Below the pieces are notes generated by a model. That model did not search any database, was not told where the DNA came from, and saw only the letters and a list, made by a program, of their open reading frames with translations. A stretch of DNA of 64,000 bases from an uncultured Pelagibacteraceae bacterium (GTDB lineage Bacteria; Pseudomonadota; Alphaproteobacteria; Pelagibacterales; Pelagibacteraceae), in assembly GCA_902614835.1 (NCBI GenBank), contig CACMMU010000003.1, forward strand, positions 1 to 64,000, read 5' to 3'. Below, one piece after another: positions 54,745 through 63,801 of this stretch (position 1 is the first letter of the stretch; each line of letters begins with the position of its first letter). Position numbers and translations under genes: made by a program.

Positions 54745-54850
54745 TTCAAGTATAAGTTAGACGTCCAAATTAAGCTATTTAGACTTACAATCCATAAGCT
54801 GAATTGATAAAATTTTAGACGTTAATTATATAATTAAAGGAGGGAAGGTT

Positions 54851-55846
54851 ATGAAAAAAATAATCTCAACAATCACTGGAGCATTGTTTTTATTTGCAAT
54901 CAGTTTACCTACCTCTATAGCAAAGTCTGCTGAGTTCTTTTCAATAGGAACAGGTGGACCAACTGGAGTTTATTTCCAAGTTGGAAATGCTATATGTAAA
55001 ATGGTAGCAAAAATACAATCTGCAGATCACGGAAGAAAAAAAGGAACAGCAAAAGCTTTACGTTGTTCAGCTCCTTCAACAGGTGGTTCGACTTATAATA
55101 TAGGTCAAATCATGCAAGGAGAACTTCAGTTTGGTGTTGCTCAGTCTGACTGGCAGTATCATGCATACAATGGAACTAGACCCGATAAAGTAAAACCTTT
55201 TAATGGTCTAAGAGCAGTTTTTTCAGCTCACCCAGAACCATTTCAAATTATAACAAGAAAAGGTTCAAAAATAAAAGATTGGAACAGTTTAAAGGGTAAA
55301 AAAGTTAATATAGGAAACCCTGGTTCTGGTCAAAGAGGTACTTTTGAAGTTCTAATGGAAGCTCATGGAGTAGATACAGGATATTTTGGTTCTACATCTG
55401 AATTAACTTCTTCAGAACAATCAGGAGCACTTTGCGATAAGAAGATCGATGCTTTTGGATACACAGTAGGTGTTCCAAACGCAGGTGTTGCACAATCAAC
55501 AGATGGATGTGGAGCAAGCATTATTAATTTAAATACTGATGCTGTTAAAAAACTAGTTGCTGACAATCCTTTTTATGCATTTGCAACAATTCCAAAAGGT
55601 ACTTACAAAACTTCTAAGAAGGATGTAACTACTTTTGGTGTTATGGCTTCGGTAGTAACAAGCGAAGCTGTGTCAGAGGACCTGGTATATGCAGTAGTCA
55701 AAGCTGTTTTTGAAAATTTAGATGATTTTAAAAAACAACACCCTGCATTTGCAAATCTAGATCCTGCGAAAATGATCGTAGATGGTTTATCTGCACCATT
55801 ACACCCAGGAGCGGTTAAATATTATAAAGAAAAAGGCTTAATGTAA
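54851..55846 (+). CDS. TAXI-family TRAP transporter solute-binding protein
   Basis: Signal peptide; FFSIGTGGPTGVYFQVGNAIC; GKKVNIGNPGSGQRGTFEVLM; strong SD AAGGAGGG 6 nt upstream of ATG. Confidence 0.93.
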   Translation: MKKIISTITGALFLFAISLPTSIAKSAEFFSIGTGGPTGVYFQVGNAICKMVAKIQSADHGRKKGTAKALRCSAPSTGGSTYNIGQIMQGELQFGVAQSDWQYHAYNGTRPDKVKPFNGLRAVFSAHPEPFQIITRKGSKIKDWNSLKGKKVNIGNPGSGQRGTFEVLMEAHGVDTGYFGSTSELTSSEQSGALCDKKIDAFGYTVGVPNAGVAQSTDGCGASIINLNTDAVKKLVADNPFYAFATIPKGTYKTSKKDVTTFGVMASVVTSEAVSEDLVYAVVKAVFENLDDFKKQHPAFANLDPAKMIVDGLSAPLHPGAVKYYKEKGLM

Positions 55847-55856
55847 GCCACTTATT

Positions 55857-55891
55857 AAAAAGGCCCAGTTGATTAACTGGGCCTTTTTTTT
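55857..55891 (+). terminator. intrinsic hairpin between SBP and permease
   Basis: AAAAAGGCCCAGTT-GATT-AACTGGGCCTTTTTTTTT, perfect stem with U tract. Confidence 0.92.
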
Positions 55892-55903
55892 TATTGTCTA
55901 AAA

Positions 55904-58261
55904 ATGAGTTCAGTCCCAGATCCAAAAAAGCCAAATTTTTTTGAAAAGTTTGATGAAGAAGGTGGCTCAAAAAGAAAACTTAAGAATTGGAATTTAAAAC
56001 TTGTAGCTATAATAGCTATCTCCTGGTCTTTATTCCAGCTTTGGTATGCATCGCCTTTACCTTTTATATTAGACTTTGGAAAAATAATTGATGTTCCCGC
56101 AAGATCTGTACACCTTGCTTTTGGATTAGCATTATGTTTTTTGGCCTATCCAACATTTAAAAAAAATAGAGATAGGCCAATATCAGGAATTGACTTCTTA
56201 CTAGTCGTAATTAGCATAGCAGCAACTTTATACATATTTTTTGATTACGAAGGCCTCGTTTACCGTCAAGGTATAATGGCTAAAGTAAATTTATTTGGTT
56301 TTAATATTCCATACGAGGTCATTCTAGGTTCATTGGGAATTATTCTTTTATTAGAGGCCACTAGAAGAGCCATAGGTATACCGCTAGTAATTATCGCATT
56401 AATTTTCTTATTATTTTCAATATTTGGACAATCGATGCCAGATTTAATTTCTCACCAGGGATTATCGATTACAAGACTAGTCGGATATCATTGGTTTGGG
56501 GGAGAAGCTATATTTGGAATACCTATAAGCGTTTCAGTAAGTTTTATTTTTTTGTTTGTTTTATTTGGCGCAATCTTAGATGTGGCAGGAGGCGGGAAAT
56601 ATTTTTTGAACTTGGCGTTTTCCCTTGTAGGAAAAATGAGAGGTGGTCCTGCAAAAGCTGCAATTTTAGCATCAGGTCTAACAGGTTTAATTTCTGGATC
56701 ATCGGTAGCTAACACTGTAACCACTGGAACATTCACAATCCCAATTATGAAAAAAACAGGATTGCCCGCAGTCAAAGCAGGAGCAGTCGAGGTAGCCGCA
56801 TCTGTAAATGGACAAATTATGCCCCCGATAATGGGAGCTGCAGCTTTTGTTATGGCTGAGCTTTTAGGAATTTCTTATTTTACAGTTATTACGCATGCAT
56901 TCTTACCGGCAGTCATCTCATATATTGCATTGTTTTATATTTCACATTTGGAGTCGGTAAAACTTAACATCAAGGGTCTTCCGGAAAGCGAAATACCCCC
57001 ATTAGGAAAAACTTTTATAGGGGGAATACATTTTCTTATTCCAATATTTATCCTTGTATATTTACTTTTAGTAGAAAGATGGACCGCAGCATCCGCAGTG
57101 TTTTACTCAATATTATCATTGATGGTTATCATTTTTGTAAGAGAGTTATTAGATGCAAAAAAAAATGATTTAACATTGATTAGTGCATTGAAGCTTGGTT
57201 TTAATAAAGTTGTTGGAGGATTAGAAAAAGGCGCAATTAACATGATAAGTGTAGCTATAGCTATTGCTACAGCAGGAATAATAGTTGGCGCTGTTGCATC
57301 AACTGGCTTAAGTAATAATTTAATCGTAATAGTAGAGGCAATTTCTGGAGGAAATATAATTACTTTATTACTTCTTACTGCTTTGCTTTGTATAATTTTG
57401 GGGATGGGATTACCCACCACTGCTAATTACCTTGTAGTTGCTGCTTTAATGGCCCAAGTTGTCGTGGAGGTTGGAAATGCGTCTGGTTACATATTCCCTT
57501 TAATAGCAATTCACTTATATGTTTTTTATTATGGTTTAATGGCAGATGTTACGCCGCCAGTGGGGCTAGCGTCTTACGCTGCAGCTGCAATATCTAAAGC
57601 AGATCCAATTAGAACTGGAATACAAGCTTTTTGGTATAGTTTAAGAACTGGAATACTCCCGATTGTTTTTATTTTTAATAATGAATTACTTTTAATAGGT
57701 ATCGAAAGTTTGTGGCATGGACTTTTAGTAGTCACAACATCGCTAATAGCAATTTTAGTATTTACCGCAGCAACCCAGGGCTGGTTTATTAATAAACTTA
57801 GATGGTATGAAGTTGTTATCTTTATTGTAATAGCAATGTCTCTATTTAGACCAGGATATATTTTAGACAAATTCTCACCTAAATTTGAAAACAAACAAAT
57901 TAATGCCAAAGAAATAAGTTCACTTAAACTTGATCCAAGCAGAGATGTACACATTAAAGTTACTAGACGAACAGAATATGGTGATCGATACAGGCTTTTT
58001 GTAATTGAAAAAAAGAATTTTGAAAACCAATACTCTTTAGAAGATGCAGGTATAATCCTGTCTGATATTGAGGGAAGAATAACAATAGATAATTTGAAAT
58101 GGAATGGAATAGCAAAAAAAATGGGAGTGGAAACAGGTGATGTAATCAGTCAGTTTAAAATTGAAAATTTAGACAGACCTAATAAAGCAATTATTTATCC
58201 ATTTTCTCTAGCAGTATTATTTATTTTTGGTTATTTGAATTATAGAAGAAAACCAGTTTAG
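55904..58261 (+). CDS. TRAP transporter fused (4TM+12TM) permease with C-terminal DUF3394-like domain
   Basis: GLISGSSVANTVTTGTFTIPIMKKTG, NGQIMPPIMGAAAFVMAELLG, LGMGLPTTANYLVVAAL, DVTPPVGLASYAAAAISKADP. Confidence 0.93.
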   Translation: MSSVPDPKKPNFFEKFDEEGGSKRKLKNWNLKLVAIIAISWSLFQLWYASPLPFILDFGKIIDVPARSVHLAFGLALCFLAYPTFKKNRDRPISGIDFLLVVISIAATLYIFFDYEGLVYRQGIMAKVNLFGFNIPYEVILGSLGIILLLEATRRAIGIPLVIIALIFLLFSIFGQSMPDLISHQGLSITRLVGYHWFGGEAIFGIPISVSVSFIFLFVLFGAILDVAGGGKYFLNLAFSLVGKMRGGPAKAAILASGLTGLISGSSVANTVTTGTFTIPIMKKTGLPAVKAGAVEVAASVNGQIMPPIMGAAAFVMAELLGISYFTVITHAFLPAVISYIALFYISHLESVKLNIKGLPESEIPPLGKTFIGGIHFLIPIFILVYLLLVERWTAASAVFYSILSLMVIIFVRELLDAKKNDLTLISALKLGFNKVVGGLEKGAINMISVAIAIATAGIIVGAVASTGLSNNLIVIVEAISGGNIITLLLLTALLCIILGMGLPTTANYLVVAALMAQVVVEVGNASGYIFPLIAIHLYVFYYGLMADVTPPVGLASYAAAAISKADPIRTGIQAFWYSLRTGILPIVFIFNNELLLIGIESLWHGLLVVTTSLIAILVFTAATQGWFINKLRWYEVVIFIVIAMSLFRPGYILDKFSPKFENKQINAKEISSLKLDPSRDVHIKVTRRTEYGDRYRLFVIEKKNFENQYSLEDAGIILSDIEGRITIDNLKWNGIAKKMGVETGDVISQFKIENLDRPNKAIIYPFSLAVLFIFGYLNYRRKPV

Positions 58262-58653
58262 GCTTTTAAAATTTTCCATACCCCAGAGGTAACAGCAACT
58301 ATACTTTCAGAATTAACTATTTCACATGTTAAAAATACTAACGTCCTCGTTTTTTTTTGGACTTTAACTTTTGCAATTAGTTTATCCCCTAATTTAGCAG
58401 CAGAAATAAATTTCATTTCAAGTGAAATTGTAACACACTGTTTTCCATCAGCTGCTCTATGGGCTCCATTACCCATTCCAGTATCAGCAATGAAAGTTAA
58501 AAAACCACCATGCGCCATCCCAGCTGTATTTAGATGCATTTCTTTAACTTCTGCGTGATACTCAAAATTTTTTTCATCAATTTTTTTTATTTTGAGTCCA
58601 CCAACGTGTTTTGAATAACCTGAATTAGTTTCGTCCATATTTCCTTTTATCAT
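58258..58653 (-). CDS. PaaI-like hotdog thioesterase
   Basis: MHLNTAGMAHGGFLTFIADTGMGNGAHR, SLEMKFISAAKLGDKLIAKV. Confidence 0.88.
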   Translation of the reverse strand: MIKGNMDETNSGYSKHVGGLKIKKIDEKNFEYHAEVKEMHLNTAGMAHGGFLTFIADTGMGNGAHRAADGKQCVTISLEMKFISAAKLGDKLIAKVKVQKKTRTLVFLTCEIVNSESIVAVTSGVWKILKA

Positions 58654-59527
58654 ACATTGGTGCTATTTGTGAAAAAATAACGGCAGATAAAATTATAATT
58701 ATTCCTAAGATTTTAAACTCATTAAGAAACTGATCTAACATTATCCATGCAGCAATGGAGCCGAAAACACCTTCTAAAGAAAAAATAATTGCAACAGGTG
58801 CCGGTGATAAATTTTGCTGACCAAAAATTTGGAGCATAAATGCTATCCCACTTGATAACACTCCTGCATAAAGTAGCTCGGCAGCCTCCAATGATAACAT
58901 TCTGAATGAGATATATTCGAAAGAGAAAGCGGGTATTAAAGAGATTAATGCTGCAGTTAAGCATTGGAAAGATGCTATAGTGATTGGAAAGTTAAAGATT
59001 TTAAGAAACTTTGAAATAAAAACTATATGAAATGCCCAGAAAAATGCTCCAATAACAACAAGTGTATCGCCATATCTTACCCTTAAATTATTTAATTCAC
59101 TTAAAAGCAAACCACCGATTAAACACATTAAAACAGATGGCCAAACGGTTTTATGAATTTTCTTTGAGAACATGAAGTATGCAATGATAGGAACTATAAC
59201 TACATATAAAACTGTAAATACTGCAGAATTAGCGACATCGGTGTATATTAGTGAAATTTGCTGAAGTATATTTCCACCAGCTAAAAAAAAGCCGAGTAGA
59301 AAAAAGTAACCAATTATTACTTTAAAATTTAATTTTGTATCTTTAACTTTTTTAAATTCAAAAATAAAAAAAAATGGGAGCAAAGTTATAAATCCCAAAA
59401 CTAGTCTTACAGCTGAAAAAGTATAAGGACCTATATAATCCATTCCCATATCTTGAGCTACAAAAGCTGTACCCCAGAGCAAGGAGCATGAAACAGCACA
59501 AATTAATGAGAATACTCTCTTGCTCAT
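58625..59527 (-). CDS. EamA/DMT-family transporter
   Basis: SCSLLWGTAFVAQDMGMDYIGPYTFSAVRLVLG; ten-TM pattern; SLEGVFGSIAAWIMLDQ. Confidence 0.88.
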   Translation of the reverse strand: MSKRVFSLICAVSCSLLWGTAFVAQDMGMDYIGPYTFSAVRLVLGFITLLPFFFIFEFKKVKDTKLNFKVIIGYFFLLGFFLAGGNILQQISLIYTDVANSAVFTVLYVVIVPIIAYFMFSKKIHKTVWPSVLMCLIGGLLLSELNNLRVRYGDTLVVIGAFFWAFHIVFISKFLKIFNFPITIASFQCLTAALISLIPAFSFEYISFRMLSLEAAELLYAGVLSSGIAFMLQIFGQQNLSPAPVAIIFSLEGVFGSIAAWIMLDQFLNEFKILGIIIILSAVIFSQIAPMYDKRKYGRN

Positions 59528-60781
59528 TTAAACTGCCAATTTGAAAGCAAAATCTTTTCCTAAGCTTTCGGCTAAATGAACACAAAATCTAGCTCCCTCT
59601 GCTCCATCTATTACCCTATGATCATAAGACAATGATACTGGGAGCATTTTTCTTGCAATGAACTGACCATCAACTTTTCTAATTTTTTCAAATGTTTTTC
59701 CCACACCGAGTATTGCAACTTCAGGAGGATTAATAATAGGTGTAAAAAAGTTTCCTCCTATCCCCCCTAAACTTGAGATAGTTATTGAACCTCCAAAAAA
59801 TTCTTTTTTTTCAATTTTTAATTCTTTACAAAGCTTACTAACTCTTTTTAGTTCCTCAAAAATTTCTTTTAGACCCAAATTATCTGCATTTCTTATTTTT
59901 GGAACCATGAGACCATGCGGAGTGTCGACAGCAAACCCTATATGGAAATACTTTTTGTAAATTAACTTATTATTTTTGGTATCGATAGATGAATTAAAAT
60001 TTGGATATTTTTTAAGAGCTTTGATGACTGCTCTAGTTATAAATGCTAAAGGACTGATTCTTATTCTCTCTCCAGTATAATTATCAATTAAATTTGTTCT
60101 AAACTGTTCCATTTCGGTTATATCTATTTCATCATGCTGGGTTACATGAGGTATTTCAGTCCAGGATCTTACAAGTTGAGGTCCAGATAATTTCTTTACT
60201 CTTGGAAGATCTTTTTTTTCTACTTCACCAAATGCTTCATGAGGATATTCATCCTTATAGACTTTTTTTTCAATCTTTCCCTCATTTACAGATACTTGTG
60301 ATCTTACAAATTTTTTAACATCATCCTCTGTTACTCTGCCAGCTCTTTGAGACCCAGGTATCTGAACGATGTCAGCACCTAATTCTCTTGCAAATTTTCT
60401 AACCTTTGGACTTGCAGATGATACGCCATCTTTACTCAATTTTTTTACTACAGGAGCTATCTCTTTTGGAGTTTCAGTTACTATTTTCTTTTCAGGAATA
60501 TTTTCTTTTACCTCAACTGTTTTTTTACTTTCTTCCTTTTTACTAACAGAATCTAACGATAATATTTCACTTCCTTCTGAAACTTTGTCACCAACTTTAA
60601 CAATAATCTTATTGATTTTTCCTTCATCAGTTGCAGGAACTTCTACACTTGATTTATCACTTTCTAACGTTATTAAGGGATCATTTTTTTTGATCTGTTG
60701 TCCTGACTTAACTAATACCTCAATCACTTCAACATTTTTAAAATCTCCAATATTTGGAACTAATAATTTTTTTTCAGCCAT
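59528..60781 (-). CDS. aceF: pyruvate dehydrogenase E2 (dihydrolipoamide acetyltransferase)
   Basis: Lipoyl LESDKSSVEVPATDEG; PSBD ASPKVRKFARELG; catalytic SYDHRVIDGAEGARF. Confidence 0.95.
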   Translation of the reverse strand: MAEKKLLVPNIGDFKNVEVIEVLVKSGQQIKKNDPLITLESDKSSVEVPATDEGKINKIIVKVGDKVSEGSEILSLDSVSKKEESKKTVEVKENIPEKKIVTETPKEIAPVVKKLSKDGVSSASPKVRKFARELGADIVQIPGSQRAGRVTEDDVKKFVRSQVSVNEGKIEKKVYKDEYPHEAFGEVEKKDLPRVKKLSGPQLVRSWTEIPHVTQHDEIDITEMEQFRTNLIDNYTGERIRISPLAFITRAVIKALKKYPNFNSSIDTKNNKLIYKKYFHIGFAVDTPHGLMVPKIRNADNLGLKEIFEELKRVSKLCKELKIEKKEFFGGSITISSLGGIGGNFFTPIINPPEVAILGVGKTFEKIRKVDGQFIARKMLPVSLSYDHRVIDGAEGARFCVHLAESLGKDFAFKLAV

Positions 60782-60787
60782 TAAACT

Positions 60788-63700
60788 CTATAACTTTGTT
60801 GGAAAAACTTTTGTTTGATCGATATTGTATTTTTTAATTGCTTTTTCTGCATGTTTTGAAGCCATCAATTGTTCTTTTGCTAATGCGCTTAAAGTGTATG
60901 TAACAATATGTTTTTTATCAACTTCAAAAAATTTTCTCAATTCTTTTCTTGTATCACTTCTTCCAAAACCATCAGTTCCCAATGTATAGAATGGTTTATT
61001 AAGATATGGTCTTATTTGGTCTGTATGTGATCTTATATAGTCCGATGCTGCAAATATGATGCCCTCTTGTGAGTCTAAACATTTTTGTACATAACTTTTC
61101 TTAGGCTTCTCATTTGGATTTAATAAATTTTTTCTTTCAACTTCCATACCATCTTTCTTTAATTCATTGAAACTAGTAGCACTCCAAACATTACAATCTA
61201 CTCCGTAATCTTTTGATAAAGTTTCGGCAGCTTTTATAACTTCTCTTAAAATTGATCCTGAACCAAGCATTTGAACTTTAGCTTTACCTTTTCCCTTATA
61301 GTTTTTAAATAAATACATTCCTTTTAAAATTCCCTGATCTGAGCCAGCAGGTTTTTCTGGATGAGCATAATTTTCGTTCATTGCAGTTATGTAGTAGTAA
61401 ATATTTTCTTTTTTCTCGTGCATCCTTTTTAATCCATCTCTAAAAATAACTGCCATCTCATATGAAAATGTAGGGTCATAACTCACACAGTTAGGTATTG
61501 CAGATGCTAGTAGAAGACTATGCCCATCCTGGTGTTGCAATCCTTCCCCTGCTAAAGTTGTTTTTCCAGATGTTGCTCCAATTAAAAAACCTCTAGTCTG
61601 GGAGTCAGCTGCGGCCCAAGCTAAGTCTCCAATCCTTTGAAAACCAAACATAGAGTAAAACAAATAAATAGGAACCATTTCTAAATCATGATTAGTATAA
61701 GAAGTTCCAGCAGCAATCCATGATGACATTGCTCCAGCCTCAGTAATACCTTCTTGTAAAACTTGACCACTCTTATCTTCTCTGTAAGAACTTAATTGTT
61801 CAGAGTCCACGGGTTCATACTTTTGGCCTTCGTGTGCATAGATACCAATTTTTTGAAAAAAACCTTCCATACCAAAAGTTCTTGCTTCATCCGCAATTAT
61901 AGGAACTAGTCTTGGCGCAACGTTTTTATCTCTTAGTAAATTCGCAAGCATTCTTACAAGAGCCATTGTAGTAGACATTTCTTTATCACCTGTGGACTTC
62001 ATAAAACTTTCAAAGATATCTTGAGGTGGTGTTTTAACTGGTTTTGCAAAAGTAGTTCTCTCAGGAATATGCCCACCAAGCTTAACTCTGCAATTTTTTA
62101 AATACTTTATTTCTGGTGAATTTTCTGCTGGTTTGTAATATTCAATATTTTTAACCTGCTTATCAGTAAGTGGCACATTAAATCTATCTCTGTAAAATAA
62201 TAAATCTTCCTCGTCTAATTTCTTTTGTTGGTGTGTTGTATTTATACTCTCACCAGATTTACCCATCCCGTAACCTTTAATTGTTTTAGCTATTATGACA
62301 GTTGGCTTACCTTTGCATTGAACAGCAGCATGATAAGCTGAGTAAACTTTATGAGGATCGTGTCCACCTCTATTTAATTTCCAAATATCTGCATCAGTCA
62401 TATTTGCCACCAATTCTTTCAACTCAGGATATTTTCCAAAAAACTTTTCTCTTACATAAGCACCACCTTTTGCCTTAAAGGCTTGATATTCACCGTCAAC
62501 AGCTTCATTCATTCTTTTAATAAGTAAACCGGTTTTATCTTTGGATAAAAGCTGATCCCAGTAAGAGCCCCAAATCACTTTTATCACATTCCATCCAGCA
62601 CCTCTAAATCTTCCCTCGAGCTCCTGAATAATTTTTCCATTTCCTCTAACTGGACCATCTAATCTTTGAAGATTACAGTTAATTACAAAAATCAAATTAT
62701 CTAATTTTTCTCTTGCAGCTAAACCTACGGCACCAAAACTTTCTGGTTCATCCATTTCACCATCACCTAAGTGACACCATATTTTTCTATCTTGATCTTT
62801 TAGAAGACCTCTATTTATTAGATACTTAGTGAAACGAGCCTGGTAAATCGCCATCATTGGACCAAGTCCCATTGATACAGTAGGGAACTGCCAAAATTTT
62901 GGCATTAACCAAGGATGTGGGTAAGAGGACAGTCCACCTTTTTCAACTTCTTGTCTAAATTTATCCAATTGTTTTTCTGAGATTCTTCCTTCTAAAAATG
63001 CTCTTGCATACATGCCGGGCGCACTGTGACCTTGAAAATAAACTAAATCACCACCAAACTTATTATTTTTTGCTCTCCAAAAGTGGTTCATACCAACGTC
63101 ATACAACGTTGCTGCAGATGCAAAAGTACCTATATGTCCACCTAACTCCGGATTTTTTTTATTAGCTTTGACGACCATGGCAGCTGCATTCCATCTTATG
63201 TAGGCTCTAATTTTTCTTTCTATGTTTTGATCACCAGGTGATCTGACATCCGCTGCTGACGGTATCGTATTAATATAAGGTGTAGTTCTGGTATCAGGTA
63301 AAATTAATCCTTGAGTGTAGGCTTCATCAATTACTTTTTTTAGCAAATAACCTGCTCTGGATGAGCCATCTGTTCTAACAACAGCTCTAAGTGAGTCTAG
63401 CCATTCTTGTGTTTCTGCAGGATCTATATCGTCTTTTGAAATTGGTTGGGCAAATATTTTTTGTTTTCCATTTTTTAAACCATTTGATGGTCTCTCCTCT
63501 TTTTTTATCTCTTTTTTTATAATTTCTTTTGGTTCAGATTTATTTTCTTTTTCTTCCTCACCATCTAAAGTAGCTAAAATACTTCCTTCAGATACTCTAT
63601 CTCCAATTTTTACCTTTAATTCAGAAATTTCCCCTTCAAATGGCGACGGTACCTCAACACTTGATTTGTCACTCTCAAGTGTAACAATTGGATCATTTTT

Positions 63701-63790
63701 TTTAATTTTATCTCCAGGTTTTACAAGAACTTCTATTATTTCTACATCTTTGAAGTCACCTATGTCAGGAACAGAAATATTCTTTGCCAT
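60788..63790 (-). CDS. aceE: pyruvate dehydrogenase E1 (homodimeric) with N-terminal lipoyl domain
   Basis: N-terminal lipoyl domain IKKNDPIVTLESDKSSVEVPSP, then AceE body DIDPAETQEWLDSLRAVV, DLVYFQGHSAPGMYARAFLEGR, GDGEMDEPESFGA. Confidence 0.96.
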   Translation of the reverse strand: MAKNISVPDIGDFKDVEIIEVLVKPGDKIKKNDPIVTLESDKSSVEVPSPFEGEISELKVKIGDRVSEGSILATLDGEEEKENKSEPKEIIKKEIKKEERPSNGLKNGKQKIFAQPISKDDIDPAETQEWLDSLRAVVRTDGSSRAGYLLKKVIDEAYTQGLILPDTRTTPYINTIPSAADVRSPGDQNIERKIRAYIRWNAAAMVVKANKKNPELGGHIGTFASAATLYDVGMNHFWRAKNNKFGGDLVYFQGHSAPGMYARAFLEGRISEKQLDKFRQEVEKGGLSSYPHPWLMPKFWQFPTVSMGLGPMMAIYQARFTKYLINRGLLKDQDRKIWCHLGDGEMDEPESFGAVGLAAREKLDNLIFVINCNLQRLDGPVRGNGKIIQELEGRFRGAGWNVIKVIWGSYWDQLLSKDKTGLLIKRMNEAVDGEYQAFKAKGGAYVREKFFGKYPELKELVANMTDADIWKLNRGGHDPHKVYSAYHAAVQCKGKPTVIIAKTIKGYGMGKSGESINTTHQQKKLDEEDLLFYRDRFNVPLTDKQVKNIEYYKPAENSPEIKYLKNCRVKLGGHIPERTTFAKPVKTPPQDIFESFMKSTGDKEMSTTMALVRMLANLLRDKNVAPRLVPIIADEARTFGMEGFFQKIGIYAHEGQKYEPVDSEQLSSYREDKSGQVLQEGITEAGAMSSWIAAGTSYTNHDLEMVPIYLFYSMFGFQRIGDLAWAAADSQTRGFLIGATSGKTTLAGEGLQHQDGHSLLLASAIPNCVSYDPTFSYEMAVIFRDGLKRMHEKKENIYYYITAMNENYAHPEKPAGSDQGILKGMYLFKNYKGKGKAKVQMLGSGSILREVIKAAETLSKDYGVDCNVWSATSFNELKKDGMEVERKNLLNPNEKPKKSYVQKCLDSQEGIIFAASDYIRSHTDQIRPYLNKPFYTLGTDGFGRSDTRKELRKFFEVDKKHIVTYTLSALAKEQLMASKHAEKAIKKYNIDQTKVFPTKL

Positions 63791-63795
63791 AATTT

Positions 63796-63801
63796 ATTAT
63801 A
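63796..63801 (-). promoter_or_regulatory. consensus -10 TATAAT five nt from aceE ATG
   Basis: Minus strand reads TATAAT-AAATT-ATG; -35 is weak. Confidence 0.4.

Noticed and set aside
57103-57420. 105-aa minus ORF inside the TRAP permease
   Set aside because: Antisense of hydrophobic transmembrane codons; no independent evidence.
60369-60818. 149-aa + ORF antisense to aceF
   Set aside because: Overlaps conserved lipoyl/PSBD coding sequence; artefact.
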